Source of the DNA: Pararobbsia silviterrae
Lineage (GTDB): Bacteria > Pseudomonadota > Gammaproteobacteria > Burkholderiales > Burkholderiaceae
DNA: 64,000 nucleotides
NCBI RefSeq assembly: GCF_003628125.1
Contig: NZ_RBZU01000006.1
Location: 279,683-343,682 of the forward strand
Direction of reading: 5' to 3'
This document shows, in pieces, positions 42,444-51,531 of the stretch. Position numbers and translations under genes: made by a program. Below the pieces are notes generated by a model. It had not been told where the DNA came from. It saw nothing but the letters and a program-made list of their open reading frames with translations, and searched no databases. Position 1 is the first letter of the stretch, and each line of letters opens with the position of its first letter.

Positions 42444-43475
42444 ATGTCGACTCCGCATTCCCGCACGTTCGCTACGGTTCAATCTCGTGTGCGCCGCCCG
42501 ACGGTGCCGACGCGCGTTGCCGTGCGCGGCGCGATCTTGCTACTGGCGCTGGCGCTGCCGTTCTGTTTCGGAGGCTATGGCCTCTATGTCGCGGCAAGCG
42601 GCGGGCTGATGGCGGTCGGCGCGATGGCGTTGACCGTGCTTTCCGGATCGGCCGGACTGCCGTCGTTGGGGACGGCGGCTTTTCTTGCGATCGGGGCCTT
42701 TTCATCGGGCATTCTCGCGACCGAACTCCACCTCGGGCTCGGCTCCGCGGTACTGGTGTCGATCGTGCTGGGTTTTGCGACCGGCGCGCTGGTCGCCGTG
42801 TTGACGTTGCGCGTGTCGGGGTTGTATCTGGCCGTCGGCACGCTGGCTTTGCAGCATGTCGTGTCGATCGTCGCCACCGATCTCGATCTGAAGCTGACCT
42901 ATGCCAGCGGCTTCATGCTCGACGCGCCGCGCATCGCGGGCGTCGCGATCGACTCGCCGTGGCGCTGGTGGGCCTTCACGGCGATCTTGATCGGTGCAGT
43001 CTTCGCCTTGTTTTCATGGTTGCAGCGCGGCCACGTCGGGCGCGAATGGGCACTGTTGCGCGCCGAACCGACCGCGGCCGCCGCGCTTGGCGTGTCGTCG
43101 GTGCGCGCGCGCCTGACCGTCTTCGCGCTGACGTCGGCCGTCATCGCCGCATCGGGTGCGATCGACGGATACCGGCTCGGCAATGTGCAGGCCACAGGCT
43201 ACTCGCTGCATGTCGCCGTGACCTATCTCACGGTGGTCGCCTTAGGCGGGGCGGGGCGATTGAGCGGTGCGATCGTGGCGTCGTATGTGGTCGTGGTGTT
43301 GCCCGACGCGATCGCCGCCGCGTTGCGTGCGGTCGGCATCGACGCGACCTCTCATCTCGCAGGCATCGACAATATGCTGTTGGGGGCGATTCTGGTGATC
43401 GCACTGCTCGACGGACCGAAGCGTATCGCTCGCGCATTGCGCAGGGCGCCGAGCGATGACGGGAGGCATGCATGA
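42444..43475 (+). CDS. Branched-chain amino acid-type ABC permease (LivM-like)
   Basis: 343 residues, about nine helices. LTVLSGSAGLPSLGTAAFLAIGAF and the C-terminal YLTVVALGGAGRLSGAIVAS loop mark LivM proteins. The start ATG is 2 bases after the LivH-like stop, and the stop overlaps the LivF-like gene by ATGA. The frame is open far upstream but that part is in the LivH coding sequence. Confidence 0.9.
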   Translation: MSTPHSRTFATVQSRVRRPTVPTRVAVRGAILLLALALPFCFGGYGLYVAASGGLMAVGAMALTVLSGSAGLPSLGTAAFLAIGAFSSGILATELHLGLGSAVLVSIVLGFATGALVAVLTLRVSGLYLAVGTLALQHVVSIVATDLDLKLTYASGFMLDAPRIAGVAIDSPWRWWAFTAILIGAVFALFSWLQRGHVGREWALLRAEPTAAAALGVSSVRARLTVFALTSAVIAASGAIDGYRLGNVQATGYSLHVAVTYLTVVALGGAGRLSGAIVASYVVVVLPDAIAAALRAVGIDATSHLAGIDNMLLGAILVIALLDGPKRIARALRRAPSDDGRHA

Positions 43476-44245
43476 GCGGGCAGGCATGGCTTGAGGTCGA
43501 AAATTTGGCCATCCGGTATGGCGCGGATCGCGCGGTCGAAGACGTCTCGTTCGCGCTCGGTCGCGGCGAAAGTCTCGTGCTGGCGGGCAGTAACGGCGCC
43601 GGCAAGACTTCCGTGCTGGGCGCGTTGGCCGGCCTGGGCGTCCACCGTCAACGGCTGACAGGGCGGATCCGCTTGAACGACGTCGATCTGCCCTATGGCG
43701 ACGTCCGGGCGCGTATCGCGCATGGCGTGCGTCTCGTGCCCGATCGCGAAAAGGTGTTTGGTTTGTTGACGGTGGCGGAGAATCTGCGCATCGGCGCTGC
43801 GCGTGCGCGCAGCCGCGATATCGGGCTCGACGATGTGCTCGGCTGGTTTCCGCGCCTTGGCGAACGCAGCGCCTCGCTTGCCGGCAATCTCTCGGGCGGG
43901 GAGCAGCAGATGCTCGGTATCGGCATGGCGCTGCTCGGGGCACCGCAACTGCTGTTGCTCGATGAACCGACGCTTGGACTCGCGGTTCCCGTGATCGAAG
44001 ATCTTTGCGAACGGCTTGCGCGTTTGCGCGCGGAAACGGGCTTGTCGATCATCGTGGCCGAATCGGATTCGCAATGGTTGTGCATGCTGGCCGAGCGCGC
44101 GCTCGTTCTGGATCGCGGGCGGTTGCTGCGCCGTTACGACAGCCTCGCAGCGTCAGATCTCGATGATATTCATGACGTGATGCTCGGACTCGGATCGAGC
44201 CGAAGCGCGCGTCAATCCGCGCGAGAAACCCATGTCTTACCTTGA
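43472..44245 (+). CDS. Liv-type ABC ATP-binding protein (LivF-like)
   Basis: 257 residues. Walker A GSNGAGKTS, signature LSGGEQQML, Walker B LLLLDEPTLGL and the switch His replaced by a Glu/Ser segment (VAESDSQW). ATP hydrolysis drives the importer. It overlaps both neighbours by a few bases, so translation is coupled through the four transporter genes. Confidence 0.9.
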   Translation: MSGQAWLEVENLAIRYGADRAVEDVSFALGRGESLVLAGSNGAGKTSVLGALAGLGVHRQRLTGRIRLNDVDLPYGDVRARIAHGVRLVPDREKVFGLLTVAENLRIGAARARSRDIGLDDVLGWFPRLGERSASLAGNLSGGEQQMLGIGMALLGAPQLLLLDEPTLGLAVPVIEDLCERLARLRAETGLSIIVAESDSQWLCMLAERALVLDRGRLLRRYDSLAASDLDDIHDVMLGLGSSRSARQSARETHVLP

Positions 44246-45059
44246 TGCATCGCTCGGTACGGCGCGGCCTGCGCTGCGTCTGAATCGCGTCAATCTGGCG
44301 TTCGGCGGCTTGCAGGTGCTGCGCGACGTCTCGTTCACGCTGTACGAGGGCGAAGTGCTCGCCTTGATCGGTCCCAACGGCGCCGGAAAGTCGGCGCTAT
44401 TGAACTGTATCGGCGGCATATACACAGCGGCGGCGGGAAGCGAGATTGTGCTCGGCGAGACACGTATCGACCCGCTCGCGTCCCATCGCATTGCGCGCCT
44501 CGGCATCGGTCGCACGTTCCAAGGTCTCAAACTCGTGCGAGAGCGCAGCGTGCTCGACAACATCCTGCTTGGCTGGACACCGCTGTTTAGTCTGAGCGCG
44601 CTTGGCAGTCTGGTCTTCCCCGTGCGCGCGCGTTTCGAGGAACGCAGCGCCCGCCAGCGCGCACATGCGATCGCCGAACTATGCGGCTTGGAGGACGCGC
44701 TGCATACGCCCGTCGCCGATCTGCCGCTTGGCGTGCTGCGTCGCGTGGATCTGGCTCGCGCCCTGGTGCGTGAGCCCCGCATATTGCTGCTGGACGAACC
44801 CGCCTCCGGGCTCAGTCATGACGAACGTCCGCTGATCGGCGAGATGGTGCGTATCGCGCGCAGTCGCAAGGGACTGTCCGTTTTGTGGATCGAGCACGAT
44901 CTCGATCTCGTGCTTTCGCAAGCGCAGCGCGCGATCGTGCTGCATCACGGCGCGGTGGTCGCCGCCGATGATCTGCGGCGCGAGGGCGCGCGCGCGCGAT
45001 TGCTCGACGCATATCGACGCGGCGCGCCGCAACAGACCGCAGAATCCGGCGCGGCTTGA
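44232..45059 (+). CDS. Liv-type ABC ATP-binding protein (LivG-like)
   Basis: 275 residues. Walker A GPNGAGKSA, the LivG-typical IGRTFQGLKL segment, a signature position reading LPLGVLRRVD instead of LSGGQ (LivG proteins often have L-(S/P)-x-G-x-x-R-x-x-E), Walker B ILLLDEPASGL and switch H in WIEHDLDLV. The overlap with the LivF-like gene is 14 bases. Confidence 0.9.
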   Translation: MSYLDASLGTARPALRLNRVNLAFGGLQVLRDVSFTLYEGEVLALIGPNGAGKSALLNCIGGIYTAAAGSEIVLGETRIDPLASHRIARLGIGRTFQGLKLVRERSVLDNILLGWTPLFSLSALGSLVFPVRARFEERSARQRAHAIAELCGLEDALHTPVADLPLGVLRRVDLARALVREPRILLLDEPASGLSHDERPLIGEMVRIARSRKGLSVLWIEHDLDLVLSQAQRAIVLHHGAVVAADDLRREGARARLLDAYRRGAPQQTAESGAA

Positions 45060-45163
45060 GCCTGCATGGACTTTATTCATTGATCGACGCGCGACTTTCC
45101 CGGTCCGTCGTTCGGTTTCGATCCCGGCGACCTTCGTCGCCGCAACACGTAAAGGAGCACTGC

Positions 45164-45802
45164 ATGACACTTCGCCTTGGCGACACCGCCCCCGATTTCG
45201 AACAACAATCGAGTACGGGTCCGATCCGTTTCCATGACTGGCTCGGCAGCAGTTGGGGCGTGCTGTTTTCGCATCCGGCCGATTTCACGCCGGTATGCAC
45301 CACGGAGCTGGGTCTGACGGCAAAGCTCCAGGACGAGTTTGCCAAGCGCAACGTCAAGACGATTGCGCTGTCGGTCGACACGGCGCAATCGCATCAGGAA
45401 TGGATCAAGGACATCGACGACACTCAAGCCGCGCATGTCGGCTTTCCGATTCTTGCCGACGCGGATCGCCGTGTCTCGGATCTGTACGACATGATTCATC
45501 CGAATGCGAGCGAGACCTTTACGGTGCGCTCGCTGTTCGTCATCGATCCGAAAAAGAAGGTGCGCCTGATCATCACGTATCCGGCCAGCACGGGCCGGAA
45601 TTTCGATGAAGTGCTGCGCGTGATCGATTCGCTGCAACTCACCGATAGCCATTCCGTTGCCACGCCGGGCAACTGGAAGCGGGGCGACGATGTCGTGATC
45701 GTACCGTCGCTCAAGGATGAAGAAGTCCTCAAGCAAAAGTTTCCGAAGGGCTACAAGGTTGTGCGGCCGTATCTGCGCGTGACGCCCCAACCGGATCTTT
45801 GA
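45164..45802 (+). CDS. lsfA: LsfA-like 1-Cys peroxiredoxin (Prx6)
   Basis: 212 residues, exactly the family length. The peroxidatic Cys is in SHPADFTPVCTTE. SLFVIDPKKKVRLIITYPAS and SLKDEEVLKQKFPKGYK are Prx6 hallmarks, and there is no resolving Cys. LsfA in pseudomonads is a 1-Cys peroxiredoxin induced by sulfate starvation near sulfonate-use genes, which fits these neighbours. ATG 45164 has AAAGGAG eight bases upstream, a strong site suggesting high expression. A 104-base gap after the LivG-like gene may hold its own promoter. Confidence 0.9.
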   Translation: MTLRLGDTAPDFEQQSSTGPIRFHDWLGSSWGVLFSHPADFTPVCTTELGLTAKLQDEFAKRNVKTIALSVDTAQSHQEWIKDIDDTQAAHVGFPILADADRRVSDLYDMIHPNASETFTVRSLFVIDPKKKVRLIITYPASTGRNFDEVLRVIDSLQLTDSHSVATPGNWKRGDDVVIVPSLKDEEVLKQKFPKGYKVVRPYLRVTPQPDL

Positions 45803-45937
45803 CTGCCTTGAGCCGTGGTGTGTCCGGTGTCCTGCCAAGCGAGCCGTCGCGATGAGCAGGCCCCCTCGCGAGACGTGTCGCGGCCGTCTTCCGGTCTGCG
45901 GCACGTCCGCATTGTTTCCCCCTCTCGATCCCTGAAC

Positions 45938-47170
45938 ATGATGAAACGAAGGATCCTGCGCGCCGCGCGCATGTCCGCGTCTGCAACGAGTACCGTGCTG
46001 GCCGCGCTGGGCATCGTCGGCGGCATGGCGGCGGCCCATGCCGCGACCGGTCCCGAGCCATACCGTATCGGCTATCTGGTGGACGCGTCGGGCTCCGAAC
46101 AGCAAACGATCAAGCCCTCGCTTGACGGACTCAATCTCTACATCGACCAAGTGAATCGCCAGGGCGGCGTCAACGGACGCCCGGTCGAGATCGTCGTGCG
46201 CGATACGCGCAGCGATCTGCAGCAATCGCTGGATGCGGTCGCGAGCCTCGCGCAACTGGGCGTATCCGGCATCGCGGGGATGGGCATTTCGAGCACGCAC
46301 GGCCCGGTCTATGCGGCCGCGCAACGCGTCGGATTGCCCGTGATCGCGGCATTTCCCGCAACCACACCCGTTGTGCTGCCGCCCGCCAAACCGAATGCCT
46401 ATGGCGTCGGTCTGGCGTTCAACGTGACCGCGGTCGTGGCGGGTCACTTCGCGCGTCAGGTCAGCCCGCAAGGCAAGCGCCTCGTCTGCGTGGGTTTCGA
46501 GTCCGCCGGCTCGATGCTCGCGTGCGCGACGCTCGAAAAGACCGCGCGCGCCGAAGGATTCAGCGATGTCGAAACATTGACCGTGCCGGTCGGACACCTG
46601 GATTTCCGTGCTGTCGTCGAGCGCATCAACGCGTCGTCGCCCGATGTGGTCGCCGACTGCTTGAATCGAGCGCAAGTCGCGGCGTTCTTGCCTGCGCTCA
46701 CGCATTCGAATTATCACGGCGTGTTCTTGTCGATGGACTCGGCTATCGGCGACGCCGTGTTGCGCGACGCGACGCCGGCCGGCTCGGGTACGACCGTCTA
46801 TAGCTACGGTCGCTATGTGACCGGGAGCGACGGCACGGGACCGCAGGTCGATGCGTATCGACGCGCGGTCGCGGCCGCCGGCCGCGGCGCGCCGAGTTCA
46901 AGTCTGGCCGCGGGATGGACCATGGGTCTCGTCATCACGGATGCGCTCAAGCGTTGCGCAGGCGCATGCGACGCGCAGCAATTCAATGCCTCGCTCAATC
47001 ATGTCGACGTCGATACGGGCGGATTGACCGGCGAGCCGGTGCGATTCACGGCCACGGATCACTACGGACCCAGCGCCTATCGGCTCTATCGATACGATGC
47101 CGAGGCTCAGCAGTTCTCGAGCGTCGGCGACTGGGTTCACGTGGACAGCAGCGGCCGGCTGATACCGTGA
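45938..47170 (+). CDS. Liv-type ABC transporter substrate-binding protein (second copy)
   Basis: 410 residues. The signal peptide (about 1-45) ends near AAHAAT. The mature part parallels the receptor at 40360 segment by segment (YRIGYLVDASGSEQQTIKPS; NRQGGVNGRPVEIVVRDT; FTATDHYGPSAYRLYRYDA), so it is a diverged duplicate. No second permease set is present, so both receptors may feed one channel with different ligands. The start is ATG 45938 or 45941. It is followed by a good terminator. Confidence 0.9.
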   Translation: MMKRRILRAARMSASATSTVLAALGIVGGMAAAHAATGPEPYRIGYLVDASGSEQQTIKPSLDGLNLYIDQVNRQGGVNGRPVEIVVRDTRSDLQQSLDAVASLAQLGVSGIAGMGISSTHGPVYAAAQRVGLPVIAAFPATTPVVLPPAKPNAYGVGLAFNVTAVVAGHFARQVSPQGKRLVCVGFESAGSMLACATLEKTARAEGFSDVETLTVPVGHLDFRAVVERINASSPDVVADCLNRAQVAAFLPALTHSNYHGVFLSMDSAIGDAVLRDATPAGSGTTVYSYGRYVTGSDGTGPQVDAYRRAVAAAGRGAPSSSLAAGWTMGLVITDALKRCAGACDAQQFNASLNHVDVDTGGLTGEPVRFTATDHYGPSAYRLYRYDAEAQQFSSVGDWVHVDSSGRLIP

Positions 47171-47193
47171 TGCGTCAGCGGCGCGGATCGCGC

Positions 47194-47228
47194 AACGGGG
47201 TCTGCCGTCGATGATGGCAGGCCCCGTT
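47194..47228. terminator. Terminator at end of the long plus-strand operon
   Basis: AACGGGGTCTGCC (47194-47206) pairs with GGCAGGCCCCGTT (47216-47228), 12 of 13 with one G-U, across a 9-base loop, then GTTCC. It lies between convergent genes and can serve both. Confidence 0.6.
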
Positions 47229-47341
47229 GTTCCACTGGGACGATACGGGCCGTTGTCGCGCCTGAACGCCCGTTTATCGATGTCGAGGCAACCGGCGCGC
47301 ATCGCATGAAAGCATGCGCGCCGATGCGCTCGACTCCTCGC

Positions 47342-48982
47342 TCAGCGCTGTGCCGCGGACGCCATGATCAGCGAAGCGCCCTTCTCGGCGATCATGAGCG
47401 TGGCGGCATTGGTATTGGCCGACACGATGCGAGGCATCACCGAAGCATCGACGATACGCAGGCCCGCCACACCGTTGACGCGCAGTGCGGGATCGACCAC
47501 GGCAAGCGCATCGCTGCCCATGCGGCACGATCCCACGGGATGGTGCACCGAGTCGCCTTTTCGTTTGCAGAACGCCAGCAATGCATTGTCGTCGCGCAGA
47601 TTCGGTCCCGGCGCAAGCTCGATCAGGCCGTAGGACTGCAAGGCCGGTGCGGCGAAGATCCGGCGCAACTTTGCAATGCCCGCCAGCAAGGTTCGCTGGT
47701 CGTCTTCGTGCGCGAGATAGTTGCCGACGATGTCAGGCGCATCGTGCGGGTCGAGTCCGCTCAGATGGACGCTGCCCAGCGAGCGAGGCTGGGTCGGATA
47801 GACGATCGCCGTCACGCCGGCCTCGCGCGTGAAACGCCGCGGATGTGTAGCGGGATCCAGTGCGCCGGGGGCGAAGAAGATCTGCAGATCGGGGCGTGTC
47901 AACGCCGGCGTCGAGCGGACGAAACCGCCCGCCTGCATCGCATTGAATGCAAGCAGACCGTCGCGGCGCAGTGCATATCGGAGCACCTGCAAGGGCAAGC
48001 GCCAGCCGCGCCCCAGCGCATTGAGGGTTTGACCATGGCGTACCCGCATGACGACCGGCGACTGGTAGTGATCCTGCACATGCTCGCCGACCTGCGGCGC
48101 ATCGACGCGGACTGGTAGCCCGAGCTTCGCAAGGCGTCGCGCGCCGCCGATACCGCTGCGTTCGAGCAGCAGGACATTGCCGACGGTTCCCGCGCACAAG
48201 ATCACTTCGCGATGCGCGCGTACGATCTGTGCGGACGGACTCGCCGGCGTATCGCCTCGGGCGGACTTGACGTGCATGGCGATGCCGGCGACGCGCGTTC
48301 CTTCGAACACGAGCTCGCGCACCGTCGTGAGCGTCGCGATATGGAGGTTGGGACGTCGGCGCGCTCGGCGCAGATACGCTGTTGCAGCGCTTTGTCGACG
48401 CCCGCGATGCACGGCCTGAAAGTAGTATCCGGCGCCTTCCTGCTCGCCCGCATCGAAATCGGTATTGAGCGGGATGCCTGTTTCGTGCATCGCCTTGACG
48501 AATGCATCGGAGGCCGGATGACGCTGCGTGCGCGACAGACGCACCGGGCCGTCGCCGCCCCGAAATTCGCTCGCCCCGTCGGGGTGCGTCTCGCTGCGGC
48601 GGAAATAGGGGAGCACGTCGTCCCAACTCCAGCCCGTGCATCCCGCCGCGGCCCAGCCGTCGTAATCGTCGCGATGTCCGCGCACGTGCACCATGGCGTT
48701 GACGCTGCTCGACCCTCCGAGCACGCGGCCGCGTACATAGTCGATGGTGCGGCCGTCGAGGCTGCGCTCCGGCCGCGTCTTGTAGTCGAATATCACGCGC
48801 GGATCGAAGGCGACCGAATTGAATCCCGCCGGTACATGGAGCAGCGGCAAATTGTCGGGCGGCCCGTCCTCGACGAGCAAGACGGTGTAGCGTGCGTTCT
48901 CGCTCAGACGGTCGGCCAGCACGCAGCCCGCGGTACCCGCGCCGACGATGATGTAGTCATAGTGTTCGTGCGCGTTCTGCAT
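47342..48982 (-). CDS. GMC-family FAD oxidoreductase
   Basis: 546 residues, choline/alcohol dehydrogenase branch. FAD motif GAGTAG, signature GRVLGGSSSVNAMVHVRG, catalytic His in VHHPVGSCRMG and Asn in SANTNAATLMI. ATG 48982 gives the family's N-terminus (MQNAHEHYDYIIVGAG); the frame continues upstream only over the ALDH 3' region. It is the third gene of an aldolase-ALDH-GMC operon, where it would oxidise an alcohol to the aldehyde that the ALDH then oxidises. It shares only family-level similarity with the GMC enzyme at 13169. Confidence 0.92.
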   Translation of the reverse strand: MQNAHEHYDYIIVGAGTAGCVLADRLSENARYTVLLVEDGPPDNLPLLHVPAGFNSVAFDPRVIFDYKTRPERSLDGRTIDYVRGRVLGGSSSVNAMVHVRGHRDDYDGWAAAGCTGWSWDDVLPYFRRSETHPDGASEFRGGDGPVRLSRTQRHPASDAFVKAMHETGIPLNTDFDAGEQEGAGYYFQAVHRGRRQSAATAYLRRARRRPNLHIATLTTVRELVFEGTRVAGIAMHVKSARGDTPASPSAQIVRAHREVILCAGTVGNVLLLERSGIGGARRLAKLGLPVRVDAPQVGEHVQDHYQSPVVMRVRHGQTLNALGRGWRLPLQVLRYALRRDGLLAFNAMQAGGFVRSTPALTRPDLQIFFAPGALDPATHPRRFTREAGVTAIVYPTQPRSLGSVHLSGLDPHDAPDIVGNYLAHEDDQRTLLAGIAKLRRIFAAPALQSYGLIELAPGPNLRDDNALLAFCKRKGDSVHHPVGSCRMGSDALAVVDPALRVNGVAGLRIVDASVMPRIVSANTNAATLMIAEKGASLIMASAAQR

Positions 48983-49001
48983 GAGGATTCCAAGCGAGCG
49001 T

Positions 49002-50483
49002 TCAGCCCAGCAAAAAGGGATCGCGCGCGCGTCCCTCGAGTTCGGTCCAGATCGTTTTGACTTCCTGAAACTCGGCCAGCCCGGCATGGCCGTTCTCGCG
49101 ACCGATGCCGCTATGGCCGAAGCCGCCGAAGGGTGCGAAGGGACCGACCGTGCGATACGCATTGATCCAGATGCTGCCCGCGCGCACGCGCAGCGCCACG
49201 CGATTGGCGCGTCGCACGTCTTCCGTCCAGATGCCCGCGGCGAGTCCGTATCGGGTGTCGTTGGCAAGCGCGATGGCGTGCGCTTCGTCGTCGAATGGAA
49301 TCACGCTGAGCACGGGACCGAACACTTCGTCTTGCGCGATGCGCATGTCGTTGCTCACACCGGTGAGCACCGTGGGTTCGACGAACAGGCCGCCCTGGGC
49401 AGCGGGCTTGCCGCCATAGGCGATGCGCGCGCCTTCCGATGTCGCGTCGGCGATCAACGCCAGGATTTTTTCGTATTGCGGTCGGGTGGCCACGGGTCCC
49501 ATCTGCGTCTCGGGATCCGTCGGGTCGCCGAGTCGGATCGAACGCGCACGCTCGACGATCGCCTCGACGAGCGGTCGCTCGATCCCCCGCTGCACGAGCA
49601 GCCGTGAGCCGGCCATGCAAGTCTGGCCGGTTGCCGCGAAGATGCCGGAAATCACACCGTTGGCCGCGAGTTCGATATTGGCATCGTCGAAGACGATTTG
49701 CGGCGACTTTCCGCCGAGTTCAAGCGATACGCGCGTAAAGTTCCGCGCCGCGGCTTCGGCGATCGAGCGTCCGACGGCATCGGAACCGGTAAACGCGAGC
49801 TTGTCGATGCCGGCATGCGCGACCAGCCGCTCGCCGACGCGACGTCCGCCCGTGACGACATTGAACACGCCGGGCGGAAGTTGCGCCTCGTGGATCAGTT
49901 CGGCGAAAGCGGCGGTGGAGACCGGCGTATGTTCCGACGGCTTCACCACGAATGTGCAGCCTGCCGCGAGCGCCGGAGCGAGTTTCCAGAGCATCAGCAG
50001 ACCCGGCGAGTTCCAGGGCGTGATGGCCGCCACCACGCCGACCGGCTCACGGCGCGTGACCGCCGTGAAATTGGGCTTGTCGCTCGGCAGGACGGCCCCG
50101 ATATCGCTGACTGCGAGCCCTGCGTAGTAGTACAGCCATTCGGGAAGATACCGCCATTGACCGAGCATCTCGCGATAGAGCTTGCCGTTGTCGGTGCTTT
50201 CGATGCGCGCGAATTTTTCCGCGTCGCGTTCGATCAGGGCGGCCAGGCGGCGCAGCACGGCCGCGCGTTGTTGAGGCGTATAGCGCGACCAGGGTCCCGT
50301 ATCGAAGGCGCGTCGCGCCGCATCGACGGCGTGGTCCACGTCGGCATCGCTCGCCTCGGGCACGCTTGCCCATGGCGCACCGGTATAAGGATTCACGCTG
50401 ACGAGACGCGCATTGTCACCCGTGCCGTCGCTGAACTGTCCGTCGATGTAGAGATGAAACGCCTGCAGCGTGTCGGTTGTCAT
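49002..50483 (-). CDS. NAD(P)-dependent aldehyde dehydrogenase
   Basis: 493 residues, complete. Cofactor loop AFTGSDAVGRSIAEAAARN, general base E255 in LELGGKSP, catalytic C289 in TGQTCMAGSR and the conserved EVFGPVLSVIPF. It oxidises an aldehyde to the acid. Its start overlaps the stop of the class II aldolase gene (ATGA). The substrate is not predictable; the context suggests an aldehyde released by the aldolase or by the GMC enzyme. Confidence 0.94.
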   Translation of the reverse strand: MTTDTLQAFHLYIDGQFSDGTGDNARLVSVNPYTGAPWASVPEASDADVDHAVDAARRAFDTGPWSRYTPQQRAAVLRRLAALIERDAEKFARIESTDNGKLYREMLGQWRYLPEWLYYYAGLAVSDIGAVLPSDKPNFTAVTRREPVGVVAAITPWNSPGLLMLWKLAPALAAGCTFVVKPSEHTPVSTAAFAELIHEAQLPPGVFNVVTGGRRVGERLVAHAGIDKLAFTGSDAVGRSIAEAAARNFTRVSLELGGKSPQIVFDDANIELAANGVISGIFAATGQTCMAGSRLLVQRGIERPLVEAIVERARSIRLGDPTDPETQMGPVATRPQYEKILALIADATSEGARIAYGGKPAAQGGLFVEPTVLTGVSNDMRIAQDEVFGPVLSVIPFDDEAHAIALANDTRYGLAAGIWTEDVRRANRVALRVRAGSIWINAYRTVGPFAPFGGFGHSGIGRENGHAGLAEFQEVKTIWTELEGRARDPFLLG

Positions 50484-51292
50484 TGTTCGAAGGCCGGATC
50501 GAGTTTGCGAGCCTGCGCGAGCAGTGCGCCCCAGTCGCGGCTATGCTCGGTGATGGTCGTCAGATACTTTTCCACTTGTGCGGTCGCATAGGCGATCACA
50601 TCGTCAGGCGGCACGATCAACTGATCGACGCCTCCGGCGCTGAGCGCCGCGACTTGGGCACGGCAGGCGAATTCGAAGTTGTGGTGCTCGACATACGCTT
50701 CCGGAACCGTCCGTCCGCAGATCAGGGCGCCGTGGTTTTGCATCACGAGAAACAGCTTGTCGCCGAGACTGGCGGCCAGATCCTTGCGGCTCTCGAAGTC
50801 GAATTCGAAGCCCGCGAAGCGGTGATAACCGGTCCGGCTATAGACGCGCAACGCGTGCTGGTTGAGCGGAAGCAGGCCGATTTTCTGCATCGAAACGGCC
50901 AGATTGGCCGTGGTATGCGTATGGAAAACAGCCTGAATATCGGGGCGGGCCTCGAACACGCCCGCATGAATCACTTGACCGCCGCGGCTGACGGCGTCGG
51001 CCGAATCGCTGATCTTGTTTCCCGCGAGGTCGTATTTGAGCAGCGACGAGGCCGTGACCTGTTCGAAGAGTTGCCGCTCGCCCTTGACCAGGTAGCGGTC
51101 GGGTTCGCCGGGCACGCGCGCCGATAGATGGTTATACGTGAGGTCGTTGACGCCGGCGACCGCCATCAATCGATAGCTGGCCGCGAGCTGAACGCGCACA
51201 TGCCACTCCTCGGCGGAAATATGCGACGGACGATGCTGATGTTCGTGGGCTGTCCGTGCGGACGTGGTGTCGGGAGGGGCGAGCTGAGTCAT
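50480..51292 (-). CDS. Class II aldolase/adducin-family protein
   Basis: 270 residues. Metal-binding histidines are in AVFHTHTTANL and a further His in VEHHNFEF. MQNHGALICG is the conserved strand near the active site, and NHLSARVPG is the phosphate/carboxylate loop. Members cleave sugar phosphates, or decarboxylate or dehydrate related acids. It is the first gene of the minus-strand operon, with a shared TTGCAGAAAATCGAAA motif 47 bases upstream. Confidence 0.9.
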   Translation of the reverse strand: MTQLAPPDTTSARTAHEHQHRPSHISAEEWHVRVQLAASYRLMAVAGVNDLTYNHLSARVPGEPDRYLVKGERQLFEQVTASSLLKYDLAGNKISDSADAVSRGGQVIHAGVFEARPDIQAVFHTHTTANLAVSMQKIGLLPLNQHALRVYSRTGYHRFAGFEFDFESRKDLAASLGDKLFLVMQNHGALICGRTVPEAYVEHHNFEFACRAQVAALSAGGVDQLIVPPDDVIAYATAQVEKYLTTITEHSRDWGALLAQARKLDPAFEQ

Positions 51293-51338
51293 GGTGCCGG
51301 GATGTCAGGAAAGGAATGACGCGCCCGATGGTCATGAC

Positions 51339-51358
51339 TTGCAGAAAATCGAAATCAT
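51339..51358. promoter_or_regulatory. Shared motif copy 2: TTGCAGAAAATCGAAATCAT
   Basis: 47 bases upstream of the class II aldolase start. It matches copy 1 (35622) and copy 3 (52943). It contains two GAAA words spaced seven bases apart. It may be the control site of the aldolase-ALDH-GMC operon. Confidence 0.45.
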
Positions 51359-51531
51359 TCGACCCGCTCAACGAACCTCGATGGTGGGCGTTGTGCTCAG
51401 GCACGCGCGAGGTCGAATTATTGATTGCTCAATTTCGAAACACAACAAACGTAACGCGATTTGCATATGGGCTCAGCAGATTTGCGATGCAAGTCGAACA
51501 CGTACCGGCGCGACTTGCATCGGTTCAAGCG

